DNA of 64,000 nucleotides from contig NZ_JAUNXR010000002.1 of NCBI RefSeq assembly GCF_030539665.1, forward strand, positions 62,001 through 126,000. The letters run 5' to 3'. The position numbers and the translations under genes are program-made. This document shows, piece by piece, positions 55,828 through 64,000 of the stretch (the first letter of the stretch is position 1; every line of letters begins with the position of its first letter). Origin of the DNA: Methanobrevibacter sp. (GTDB lineage: Archaea > Methanobacteriota > Methanobacteria > Methanobacteriales > Methanobacteriaceae). The notes under the pieces are model-generated. The model was not told where the DNA came from. It was given only the letters and a program-made list of their open reading frames with translations, and did no database searches.

Positions 55828-56100
55828 ATGCCAGTATACAGATCAGAAGACCTCAAAGGAAAAGAAAACATAGTGAGAGATGAGGAGCATTTCAGAAACA
55901 TAGGGAAAAAACATGCAAAAATAACACAAGAAAAAATGAAAATAATCATCGAACAAATCAAAAATGGAGAAGAAATAAAATTGGAAAATGATGAAAATAA
56001 GCATAATCCAGCATATCAAAAAATGTTAAAAGAAAGAAAAGACAGTAAAAGACGCAGATTATTTCAAAAACATATGGAAAGAAAACTTAGAAATTATTAA
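55828..56100 (+). CDS. Small highly charged protein, downstream of Ntn-hydrolase-like gene
   Basis: A 90-aa protein almost lacking hydrophobic residues, rich in Lys, Glu, Arg and Asn, beginning MPVYRSEDLKGKENIV and ending RRRLFQKHMERKLRNY. It could be a long helix or a nucleic-acid-binding adaptor. GGAAGTG precedes the ATG. It is 259 bp after the Ntn-like gene, in a spacer (55569-55827) with several A/T runs. The pairing is only positional. Confidence 0.5.
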   Translation: MPVYRSEDLKGKENIVRDEEHFRNIGKKHAKITQEKMKIIIEQIKNGEEIKLENDENKHNPAYQKMLKERKDSKRRRLFQKHMERKLRNY

Positions 56101-56150
56101 TGATAAAAAAATTAAAAAAAAAGATGAATTAAATTCATCCACTCCTTTTT

Positions 56151-57080
56151 TTAGCCCATGAAATCCAACAATGTTGACTGGTAATCCCTCTTTTTAGGCC
56201 TGGAGACGAGAAACTCCAAAAAGCCGTCCAAGTCATCCTGGTTTTTTATTGCAAAAGAACGATGCCTGTATTCCTTGAGAATCAATTCGTTTCCTGAAAA
56301 GTCAGCAGAGCCTACATCATCAGGCATGAAGCATCCAATCCTCCTGTGCCGCTTTCTTGCATAGTCAACAGTGTTCATTGTTCCGCTTTCACTTGAGCAT
56401 TGGGCCACGAATATTCCGTCAGCCAAGGTTGCAACATACTGGTTTCTTGTATCATAGCTGCTTTTGTTGGCCCCTGCATTTGGCTTGAAGCTTGTTATGA
56501 GACATCCTCCGTTTTCAACTATCATCTGTGCAAGCCTGCTGTTTGGAAGCTGTGAAATCCTGTTTATCCCTACAGGCAGGACTGCAATGGTATCCTCCCT
56601 CATATCAACGGTGGCCATGTGGGCTGTCTTGTCGCATCCCAATGCAAGGCCACTTATGATTGCACGCTCTGTCCTTTCAACAAGGTTCTGGACAAACCTG
56701 TACTCGAAGTTCTGAGTGTCGATGTCAGGCTTGCGAGTTCCTATGACTGCCATGTTCGGCTTTGATAGGATTTCAGTGTTTCCCACTGTGTAGAGAATTG
56801 GAGGGGCCTTGTTTGCCAGATCCTTCAGCTTGCTTGGATACTCCTTGTCAAGGATGGTTACTGCTGAGAATAGAGGGTTCGAATCTATGATATCCAAAAT
56901 GTCCTCAGTAAGCTCCAATGCCTTGTCCAGATCCTCCATGGAGTACTGTTTTTCAAGGTAATCTAAAAACTTATTGAAATTCCCGTATCTGGAAAGAATC
57001 GGGACGTAATCCCTGTTTATCTTGATGGGACTCATCCTCTTGAGGTTTGATAAAAGCAATAGTTCCTTGAATTTTTTCAT
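56151..57080 (-). CDS. DprA/Smf family Rossmann-fold protein
   Basis: A 309-aa protein resembling DprA, which loads RecA onto single-stranded DNA during natural transformation in bacteria. It has the Rossmann motif IGTRKPD (about residues 113-119, usually GSR), ISGLALGCDKTAHMATVD (about 142-159), VLPVGI, and SSESGTMNTVDYARKR. The function in an archaeon is unknown; it may be defensive or act in DNA uptake. I chose the ATG at 57080 with AGGTGA rather than GTG 57089. It is transcribed alone. Confidence 0.82.
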   Translation of the reverse strand: MKKFKELLLLSNLKRMSPIKINRDYVPILSRYGNFNKFLDYLEKQYSMEDLDKALELTEDILDIIDSNPLFSAVTILDKEYPSKLKDLANKAPPILYTVGNTEILSKPNMAVIGTRKPDIDTQNFEYRFVQNLVERTERAIISGLALGCDKTAHMATVDMREDTIAVLPVGINRISQLPNSRLAQMIVENGGCLITSFKPNAGANKSSYDTRNQYVATLADGIFVAQCSSESGTMNTVDYARKRHRRIGCFMPDDVGSADFSGNELILKEYRHRSFAIKNQDDLDGFLEFLVSRPKKRDYQSTLLDFMG

Positions 57081-57421
57081 TGTATTCACCTAAAGGTTAT
57101 AAAAAATAATATATTTTTCACTTCTAATAAATTTTAAGATATTGAAAAAACAGGTTTTGAAAAGAATACCTCAGCATCGGGAAAAGCCCAGATGCTGACC
57201 CATCCGATATTCTTCCAGCATAATGTAGCGTAAAATGTGAATACATATTTCAGTACTAATTCTATTGAAAAAACTATAAATAATCTCCCTTTCAAATGAA
57301 AGCAATTACATGATAAAATAAATAATCGGAGAATTTTAGTGTTTTTGATTCTGTTTGAACGTCAAATGGTGAAATAAAACGTTGAAATCTAAAACACATT
57401 CATCAGGATTCTCCTTTGAAA
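57081..57421. other. Spacer with a hairpin between the DprA-like and DUF4145-like genes
   Basis: It contains the DprA promoter region, an 11-bp hairpin (57171-57198), and a palindrome CTTTCA-AA-TGAAAG (near 57292-57305). No gene seen. Confidence 0.5.
57171..57198. repeat. Stable hairpin: 8+3 bp stem with a one-base bulge
   Basis: TCAGCATC-GGG pairs with CCC-(A)-GATGCTGA around AAAAG. It lies downstream of the stop at 57422 and upstream of dprA, so it may be the 3' end of the upstream gene's RNA or a small RNA. Confidence 0.6.
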
Positions 57422-58780
57422 TTAGAAGATATCGTTTTCAATCTTGTACTCCTTAACTTTGTCATATGCTTCGTTGGAAGTCTTATATCTGCCTAAAGAC
57501 AATATTTTCTCATCACCTATAACGAAAGCATAGAACATTCCATTACGCCTGAAGACGTTATGATTGTTGAAGAAATTGATGTTCCAATAGTTTTCAGCCA
57601 GCAAATCCCTTATAAGCTTTGCTGTGAAATCCGAATTGAATCTTCCGAATATCTGATTCTCGTTAAAGACAACAACCAGATTGTCTTTGATTGCAATGTT
57701 TTCATCAATCTTGGTTTTTTCAAGCTCTGACAATAACCTCCTCTCTTTCATTGACAATTCTTCAGAGGTTTTGGCTTTCAAAAAGAGAGATTTCCTTTTA
57801 GGAAGCATTTTCTCATCATTATCCTCCCTAACGTTAGAATAATTGCTTTCATAAGACCCCTTAGATGAAGGGCTGCTTGTTGGAAAGCTATCCCTATAAT
57901 TGTCAGCGGAATCGTAACTGGAATTACGGTTAGGCAATTTCAAATTACCCTTTTCATCGAATAAAGAACCCTCAAGAGGAGTTGATTTTCCCTCAAAAGT
58001 AGGTTTAGGCACAATAGCCTCCGTGACTGTCTCATAGGAATCCATGACCTTATCAATAACCCTTTTGGAACTATTGTCTGATTTGAGAATCTCATCATCC
58101 ACTCTGCTGTTGGAATCGTCAGCTACAAAACTAATGTCCTCGGTTATTATGATGTCCTCCAATTTGTCCAAGTCCTCGACAGGACCATCATCATTGTCCT
58201 CTTTTGAGTCAATCGAATCGGTGCACTCAACCTCCTGAGCCACAATATTTGAAGACTTCAAATCCTCGTCTGTTTCCAGAATGCTTTCCTCAACCTTAAC
58301 CAGAGGAACATTAGGCAATGTGCTTCCATCCGAATCATCACCAATAATTTCAGAAACCTTATTTTCAACCATGGACTCTATTACTACCTTCAATTCATTG
58401 ACTGAAAAAATGGTATCCTTATTAATATTATCTGCAGGATCATCATATCTCGGAATTATGAAATCATCATCATAATATTTCCTATAAAACCATGTGAGAA
58501 TGTTGAAAAGAATTTTATTCAAATGTAAAGCCCCGGTAGTTGTCGAGTCCTCATGAGTATCCTCATTTCGCTGCATTCTCGCCAAATTCAAAAGACTCCA
58601 AATCTCCCTCGGAATAACCTTATGAACATAAAAGAGATCCTTTATCTTATCATAATTGCTTGAAACATCTGGAGACGGCTGAACCAGTTCCTTTTCATAA
58701 ATCAGATTAAGAATTTGATTAATCAACTTATTTCCATGAGAAGAACTGGTGAAAGAATCTAAAAAAATCGCCTCCTCCAT
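57422..58780 (-). CDS. DUF4145/HEPN-like protein with a C-terminal AP2-like repeat
   Basis: A 452-aa protein in three parts. Residues 1-112 look like a DUF4145/HEPN domain: VIPREIWSLLNLARMQRNEDTHE has the RxxxxH motif (Arg71, His76) typical of HEPN RNases. The middle (about 113-345) is acidic, low-complexity and probably disordered. Residues 347-452 are a copy of the module repeated in the next gene (WNINFFNNHNVF, FYAFV, LGRYKTSNEAYDKV). Start at 58780; no strong ribosome binding site. It is co-directional with the four-repeat gene, 196 bp apart. Confidence 0.6.
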   Translation of the reverse strand: MEEAIFLDSFTSSSHGNKLINQILNLIYEKELVQPSPDVSSNYDKIKDLFYVHKVIPREIWSLLNLARMQRNEDTHEDSTTTGALHLNKILFNILTWFYRKYYDDDFIIPRYDDPADNINKDTIFSVNELKVVIESMVENKVSEIIGDDSDGSTLPNVPLVKVEESILETDEDLKSSNIVAQEVECTDSIDSKEDNDDGPVEDLDKLEDIIITEDISFVADDSNSRVDDEILKSDNSSKRVIDKVMDSYETVTEAIVPKPTFEGKSTPLEGSLFDEKGNLKLPNRNSSYDSADNYRDSFPTSSPSSKGSYESNYSNVREDNDEKMLPKRKSLFLKAKTSEELSMKERRLLSELEKTKIDENIAIKDNLVVVFNENQIFGRFNSDFTAKLIRDLLAENYWNINFFNNHNVFRRNGMFYAFVIGDEKILSLGRYKTSNEAYDKVKEYKIENDIF

Positions 58781-58976
58781 TTTGGAAGCATGGAAATACA
58801 GCCTGTTGCACCTATCTTTTAAAAAATCAAAATTTGAAATTATACCACCTTAAATATAACTTACGTCATTACTGTTATTAAATAGTTGTTATAATTTGGC
58901 AAAGCTACTTCAAAATGATATTTATGGCCCCTTTGCAAATCTTGGGGGAAAAAATTGGAAAGAATTAAAATCCTTT

Positions 58977-60404
58977 TTAATAGTTCCAAAGCTTCTGATA
59001 GGTGTTCTCATCAGTCCTTACCAAAAGGCCAAGATCGATAAGCTGGTCAAGATTTTGCAAAACCTTTGAATCGACCTTGCTTGGAGCTGTAAAACGTTTG
59101 AAGTTCTTTTCAAATTGTTTCAGGTCTTCGAACCGGAATGTGTTTGAGTTCAACTCATTGATAGCGTCAAAGACTATTTTCTGCCATGGAGTCAGACAGA
59201 ATATGATTTCGTTGAGCTCCTCCGGATTGAGTGTTTCTTCCTTTTCATCCCGATTCCAGTTGTTGGCCATCAGTTCATCCCTGGCTTCAATGGCCTCCTC
59301 ACGAGTGTCAAATGTTCCGAAAGTGGTTAAAACCCCATCGATTCTTTTTACCACTGAAAAGCCATTTCTGCGCTTGTAGATATTTTTATCGTGTTTTGGT
59401 TTTTTGACAATCTCATGTTCGAATTCTTCAATCAACGAATCCCTGTTTTTCAAAGCATCATCTAGAGAATCAAAAGATTCCAGAACATACAACATTAGAG
59501 AGTCGTTCATGAAAAACACCCAGAAATGATTGTTTAATTCTATGATATTATTCAAACCTTCCAAATAATCCATATCCCATTCTACATCATTTAGAATATC
59601 TCTAAGAGCCACAGCATCGTCCAGATTATCAAACTTAGCATGAAAATTAGCACCATCAAGATGCTTATTTACAACAAAGACGTTGTTCTTCTTATAGATG
59701 TGCTTCTCACGACGTTCCAGAATATCCTTATCATCAAAATTGGCCAATTCCGCATCTCCAAGATTGGAAAAGACATCCATAAGTTTCGGATATCCCCTTA
59801 CCACTTTGAAGACATAGAACTCATCATTGAATTCAAAAATATTGTGGGATGAGAAATAATCTACATTCCAATCATTTTCTATTAGAATGTCTCTTACAAA
59901 CCTGGCGATATCCGGAGCATCAAAAAATCCAAAGATGTTCTGAACTCCATCCAGGTTTTTCTGAACCATGAACTTCCCTACACGATTTTTGTAGATGTAT
60001 TTTCCGTACTTGCTTGCATTACTTTTTTCTTCATGAGGCTTTTTCGCTTTGGGTTTTTTCTTTTTGAGAATTTTGTCATTGGTGTCATTGGAAATGTTAG
60101 CTTTGGCCTCCTCAAGAGAATCAAAGATTCCATAAATCTTTAGCTTACCGTTTTCATTATGCTTGATAATATAGAACTTGGAATCGTTTTCATATATTGG
60201 ATTTTCACTGTCAAAAGCATCCATATCCCAGTCATTGGCCTCTAGCAATGACCTTACGAAAAGTGCATCCTCTTGTGTTTTGAAAGTTCCATACTTGTTT
60301 CTCTTTCCCTTTATCGTTTTTGTGATTAGGAAAGTCCCATGACGTGTTCTTGAAATGTTATGGCCGTACTTTCCCGCTCTTTTTTGTTTTTGCTGTGTTG
60401 TCAT
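58977..60404 (-). CDS. Multi-repeat AP2-like protein with C-terminal winged helix
   Basis: A 475-aa protein with four copies of a module (about residues 12-106, 134-225, 237-325, 341-390). Each has a basic N-terminal segment with IYK and G-F, then GxFD...A...RD.L...NDW, then a WxxDxF-type half. The pattern resembles AP2/integrase-arm DNA-binding hairpins. The C terminus (about 395-475) is a winged helix (TPWQKIVFDAINEL, VLQNLDQLIDLGLLVR). Short DNA contacts are probable; the role is unknown. It shares the module with the preceding gene, so the two probably belong to one system. Confidence 0.6.
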   Translation of the reverse strand: MTTQQKQKRAGKYGHNISRTRHGTFLITKTIKGKRNKYGTFKTQEDALFVRSLLEANDWDMDAFDSENPIYENDSKFYIIKHNENGKLKIYGIFDSLEEAKANISNDTNDKILKKKKPKAKKPHEEKSNASKYGKYIYKNRVGKFMVQKNLDGVQNIFGFFDAPDIARFVRDILIENDWNVDYFSSHNIFEFNDEFYVFKVVRGYPKLMDVFSNLGDAELANFDDKDILERREKHIYKKNNVFVVNKHLDGANFHAKFDNLDDAVALRDILNDVEWDMDYLEGLNNIIELNNHFWVFFMNDSLMLYVLESFDSLDDALKNRDSLIEEFEHEIVKKPKHDKNIYKRRNGFSVVKRIDGVLTTFGTFDTREEAIEARDELMANNWNRDEKEETLNPEELNEIIFCLTPWQKIVFDAINELNSNTFRFEDLKQFEKNFKRFTAPSKVDSKVLQNLDQLIDLGLLVRTDENTYQKLWNY

Positions 60405-60917
60405 GATATCTTCCCAAAGCAGATTTGTTTGATAAATAATCTTTTAATATTTAAACAAATTAAGTGAATATATTTTATTATAATCTTGTTATTACATAAA
60501 TATTATCCACCTTATTTTTCAATCACGAAAGTTTTTATAAATGAAATATACGAATGGAGTTTTATATTATAAGATATAATAATATGAATCATATGTATAT
60601 TTTAATAAAAAGTTTTAGTAATTATTATAATTATATTAGGAATATAATTAATTATTTTAATTTAAAATAAAAAAATAATAAAAAATTATTGAAAAAGCAA
60701 ACATTATTGATAAAAATATATGAATATTTTCATAAGTATCATAAAATAAAAAATATGAACATTATAATGATATAATTAAAATTTATATTAAAAAATATTA
60801 AATGTTTAAGTTAAATTCTATAACATATAAATAAAATAACAATATAATAACAATATAACTAAATAATGTAAGCAATTGATATCAAAGAATAATTTGCAAA
60901 TTTTTTAAAAAAAATAG
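60405..60917. other. 513-bp AT-rich spacer before the STAND gene
   Basis: Close to 85-90 percent A+T by eye. It contains short tandem-like runs such as AATAACAATAT in two copies (60834-60862) and a TATAAATA box near 60826. No gene visible. It marks a compositional change from the core genome. Confidence 0.55.
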
Positions 60918-63900
60918 GTGGTTTTTCTGTTTAAAAAACATAATATAGAAAATGAATTAAAAAGCATAAACGAATCAGATTTTCAAAATTTAATCAATGA
61001 ATTTTTATATTGGAAAGGTTATATCCCCTGCACTGCTGATGGAAGCCAAGTAGGTAAAAATAAAACAACACGAGGAAATCCAGACAGCCTTTTTAAAAAC
61101 AAAGATGGGAAATATGTATTATGTGAATATACCACACAACAAAATGGCATTGAGGGAAAGTTAAAATCAGACTTAAAACATTGTTTAAAAACTTCTATTC
61201 CAAAATCAGAAATTGCAGAAGTCATATTGGCCTGCAATGTCAAAATAAAATCTGATTACGAACATAAATTAAACGAAGAATTAAAAAAGATTACTGGAAA
61301 TAATGGAACACATATAAAATTAACCATTTATAATATACAAAATTTAGCTTTAGAATTATCAAAATGTTCATTTTCATTTGAATATTTTAAGAATTTAAAT
61401 TTTGAGGATATATATTCTTTAAATAGTTTTGTTGAAAAAGGCCAAAAAGGCATGAGACCTAATTTTAAAAATCCTTTTATCAGTATTGAAAAAAATGAAA
61501 TTAAAATAGTTGAAGAAATTTCCAAACAAATATTATGTAAAAACAAAATTGCAATATATGGAAACCAAGGAATAGGAAAAACTAGATTATCAATAGAAGT
61601 TGCAAGAGAACTTAAAGAAAAACACTATTATCAAATAGTGTTTATTACAAGAATAAATAACCAAATAAAAACCAATATTCGAACTCTATTAGATTATAAT
61701 GAAAAATTTTTAATAGTATTTGATAATTTTGATGAGACATCTGAAAATTTAGAAGAAATAATTAATCTGTTAGAAGAATATGAACAAAAAGATATAAAAA
61801 TAATATTTACCTTAAGAAATCAATTTAAAACCATTTTTGAAAAAACATTAAGTAATTACAAAATTGAAAAAATTGAATTAACAAAAATGGATGATGTAAC
61901 TTTAAAAAATTTAATTTCATCTCTTTTAAAAGAAAATAACTTAACCGCCACAGAATCATTTTTAGAAAAAATTGTTAATATATGTGATGGAAACCCAAGT
62001 CTTGGTATGATGGCTATTCTCCCTATAATTAAGGATGATAATTATGAGTATTTCCAAACTCCACTAAAAATATATGAAAATTATTTTAACAATTATAAAA
62101 ATATTGATTTATATTTTGATGAATCTCTTCAAAAAACATTTGGAGCCATATCTTTCTTCGGACATGTCGATAAAGAGAATACTGAAGTAATTACTTTTAT
62201 AAAAGAAACATTATCAATTACCGCCGAAGAACTCTCCTCCAATATTAAAAAACTTAATAAATTAGAATTTGTTGAACTCAATGCTGAAAAAAATATTGTA
62301 AGAATATCTGACACCATTTTATCAACTTATATCTTCTATAAAACATATATTGAAGATAAACTTCTTGATTTAAACTTATGGTTAAATTATTTTATGAACA
62401 ACAACTTTGATAGAATATACAGCAATATTGTAGACATAACTAACACATTTGGATTTGAAGTAGTAAATTCAAAAATAAAAGAAATAACTAAAAATTTATT
62501 AGAAACTTTAGAAGAAAAAAATGAGAAACTTTTATATTTTTATAAGATGTTTTATGCTTTTTATGACACCAAAACCCTTATTTTCTTAAAGAAGTATGTT
62601 GACGGATTAGATTATGAGGAATTTGATTTAAATCAAAACCTTCAAAAAGCTTACCATTACCATTATTACGAATATATGGAATTGTTATCAAAATTATATT
62701 TATTAGATGAAAATATTTCAGAAAAGGCATTGTTAATAACAATCAAATATATCAAAAAACAATCTTCAAAATTTCTCGATATATCCAAATTAGTTAATGA
62801 TAAATTTACATTTAATAGAAGAAGCGTAGATAATAAATTCAAAAATCAATTTTTCCTAATAGATTTTTTAAAAAACTTTGACACACCAAAAGAACAGGAA
62901 ATTGCAGAAAAATTATTCTTATATTATATAAAAGATACAAATTTCTTTTGGGAAGAACATATTGAACAACAAATTCAAAATATTAATATAACATTTATTC
63001 GTTTTAAAATACCTCATACCAAAGAACTAAGTGATTTAAGAACAAGTGCAATAAACGAAATATTTTCATTATATGGTAAATATCCTGAAGTACACACATT
63101 AATTAATGAATATTGCAGAAGTATTGTGAAAGGTAATGAAGATTTAATAAAAAAAGAACAAATTCTTTTTTCAGATTTCTTCAATAAACAAAGCAAAAAT
63201 AACATTTTAACCAATATTATTTATTTAAACTATTGTAAATCCATTAAAAGAATGAATATAATGCCCTCAAATGACTTAAATTCGTTTAAAGAAAATAATG
63301 CTGTTTTAAATATAATAAACATTTATACAACATTAAATTATGAAGTTGAAAATCATAAAAATGAAAAAGAAATAAAAAACTTAATAATTTCAGATTTAGA
63401 GAACAAAAATATTGACTATGTTAAAAATATTCTAATAACACTTGATAATTTAACTAGTACTTACTCCGATAGCAACTATAACATATATGTTTCACTTTTA
63501 ATGGAAATTTTGCATGAAATAAATAAAGAAATGTTTTATGAAATTTTCAATTATTATGTAGAAGAACAATATACTTTAGGAATTGATAATTTAATAAAAA
63601 AAATACTAACAAACGAATTAATAGACCCAAAAATATTATATTCTTCTTTAAATATCTATCCTAATGAAGAAAAAAATAATTATAAACTAATATTTTTTAC
63701 ATTTATTTTAGAAAAAAATATTGATAAAGAAATATTCAAAGAATTCATAAAGTTTATTAATTCTGATAAAGGAGTATTTGATACACATTATTTTGATTCT
63801 TTTCTAAAATATAATCCTATCTTTTTAGAAAATTTAGATAAAATTGAAAATCGAGAAAATGAAAGCAACATAATACAATATCTCTCAAAACATCTTATCA

Positions 63901-64000
63901 ATTCTGAGAAAAAGCATTATATTTGGTGGGAATTTTGTTGTGAATTTAAAGAATATTTCAAAAATAACACCGATTTATTAAAAGAATTCTACATCTCTTC
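60918..64000 (+). CDS. STAND-type NTPase with N-terminal PD-(D/E)XK-like domain (partial)
   Basis: At least 1,027 codons, running off the right edge. The frame opens right after TAG (60915-60917) with GTG at 60918; an AGGTGG site could also place initiation at CTG 60927. No in-frame ATG is near. Residues 20-110 look like a restriction-endonuclease fold: Pro55-Asp56 in GNPDS, Glu70 in LCEYTTQ. P-loop GNQGIGKT is at 215-222, Walker B FLIVFDN at 264-270, and FTLRNQF fits sensor Arg. The remaining part is long helical repeat sequence. It resembles nSTAND/AVAST-like (Avs4-type) defence proteins. Confidence 0.75.
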   Translation, partial: MVFLFKKHNIENELKSINESDFQNLINEFLYWKGYIPCTADGSQVGKNKTTRGNPDSLFKNKDGKYVLCEYTTQQNGIEGKLKSDLKHCLKTSIPKSEIAEVILACNVKIKSDYEHKLNEELKKITGNNGTHIKLTIYNIQNLALELSKCSFSFEYFKNLNFEDIYSLNSFVEKGQKGMRPNFKNPFISIEKNEIKIVEEISKQILCKNKIAIYGNQGIGKTRLSIEVARELKEKHYYQIVFITRINNQIKTNIRTLLDYNEKFLIVFDNFDETSENLEEIINLLEEYEQKDIKIIFTLRNQFKTIFEKTLSNYKIEKIELTKMDDVTLKNLISSLLKENNLTATESFLEKIVNICDGNPSLGMMAILPIIKDDNYEYFQTPLKIYENYFNNYKNIDLYFDESLQKTFGAISFFGHVDKENTEVITFIKETLSITAEELSSNIKKLNKLEFVELNAEKNIVRISDTILSTYIFYKTYIEDKLLDLNLWLNYFMNNNFDRIYSNIVDITNTFGFEVVNSKIKEITKNLLETLEEKNEKLLYFYKMFYAFYDTKTLIFLKKYVDGLDYEEFDLNQNLQKAYHYHYYEYMELLSKLYLLDENISEKALLITIKYIKKQSSKFLDISKLVNDKFTFNRRSVDNKFKNQFFLIDFLKNFDTPKEQEIAEKLFLYYIKDTNFFWEEHIEQQIQNINITFIRFKIPHTKELSDLRTSAINEIFSLYGKYPEVHTLINEYCRSIVKGNEDLIKKEQILFSDFFNKQSKNNILTNIIYLNYCKSIKRMNIMPSNDLNSFKENNAVLNIINIYTTLNYEVENHKNEKEIKNLIISDLENKNIDYVKNILITLDNLTSTYSDSNYNIYVSLLMEILHEINKEMFYEIFNYYVEEQYTLGIDNLIKKILTNELIDPKILYSSLNIYPNEEKNNYKLIFFTFILEKNIDKEIFKEFIKFINSDKGVFDTHYFDSFLKYNPIFLENLDKIENRENESNIIQYLSKHLINSEKKHYIWWEFCCEFKEYFKNNTDLLKEFYIS

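Noticed and set aside
55740-55961. A 73-aa minus-strand frame over the small charged protein gene
   Set aside because: Overlaps the plus-strand small gene, which has a better ribosome binding site and composition.
60405-60917. Insertion-sequence ends in the AT-rich spacer
   Set aside because: No transposase frame, no matching terminal inverted repeats and no target-site duplication could be seen.

Overview
The window is from a low-GC, pseudomurein-walled methanogen of the order Methanobacteriales, most likely Methanobrevibacter or a close relative. The reasons are the archaeal ribosomal order ftsZ-secE-spt5-rpl11-rpl1-rpl10, archaeal information proteins (TFE, Orc1/Cdc6, Cdc48/VAT, pelota, S3Ae, an ArcS-type archaeosine protein, RtcB with archease), methanogen-specific genes (methanogenesis marker 8, a CofE-like protein, MptE, ferredoxin:disulfide reductase), MraY-like and MurG-like enzymes, TATA boxes of the TTTATATA type, GGTGAT or GGAGG ribosome binding sites, and very AT-rich spacers. 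The genus is an inference from gene content.

Layout. 1-4.5 kb (minus): ribosomal stalk operon, SecE, FtsZ and a pyruvate-kinase-C-terminal-like protein. 4.6-7.4 kb (plus): CofE-like protein, then an operon of TFE, an HD phosphohydrolase and an ArcS-like protein. 7.4-16.3 kb: glycosyltransferase, DUF59 protein, tRNA-Ile(GAT), ACT regulator, HypC, a lipoamide-dehydrogenase-like flavoprotein, the MurG-like/MraY-like pair, pelota and prephenate dehydrogenase. 16.7-27.7 kb (plus): Cdc48/VAT, marker 8, ThiC, two tandem glutaredoxins with an FTR-rubredoxin fusion, DNA ligase, a membrane-anchored OB-fold protein, a cation:proton antiporter and the first GlmM. 28-36.9 kb (minus): a sugar-nucleotide run (apgM, glmM, glmU) that continues into a gamma-carbonic-anhydrase-like protein, HisC, a radical SAM activase and an ASCH-TPR fusion; DUF92 and S3Ae lie upstream. 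37.3-44.6 kb: redox and RNA repair genes (NifX-like, Isf-like, MtnP-type phosphorylase, RtcB, archease), Orc1/Cdc6 and MptE. 44.7-47.5 kb: an Rpn-like nuclease gene flanked by direct repeats and followed by a truncated copy, then duplicated YczE-type membrane proteins. 47.8-54.3 kb: class V aminotransferase, a GerW/DUF2953 pair, dUTPase with a TPP enzyme, and an NSS transporter.

From about 54.4 kb to the right edge the content changes to accessory genes. They are: (1) a 361-aa protein whose N terminus aligns with a proteasome beta subunit, with the predicted Thr1/Asp17/Lys32-33 catalytic set but no other proteasome-like sequence; (2) a small, highly charged protein; (3) a DprA/Smf protein; (4) two adjacent proteins sharing a repeated AP2-like beta-hairpin module, one with an N-terminal DUF4145/HEPN-like domain and one with four repeats plus a C-terminal winged helix; (5) a very AT-rich STAND-type NTPase (more than 1,027 codons, running off the window) with an N-terminal PD-(D/E)XK-like domain and a non-ATG start. 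This block looks like a defence or mobile-element-associated island and is the best place to look for an undescribed system.

Starts were chosen by ribosome binding site and family length. Functions of the accessory genes are inferences from motifs seen by eye; no database search was possible.
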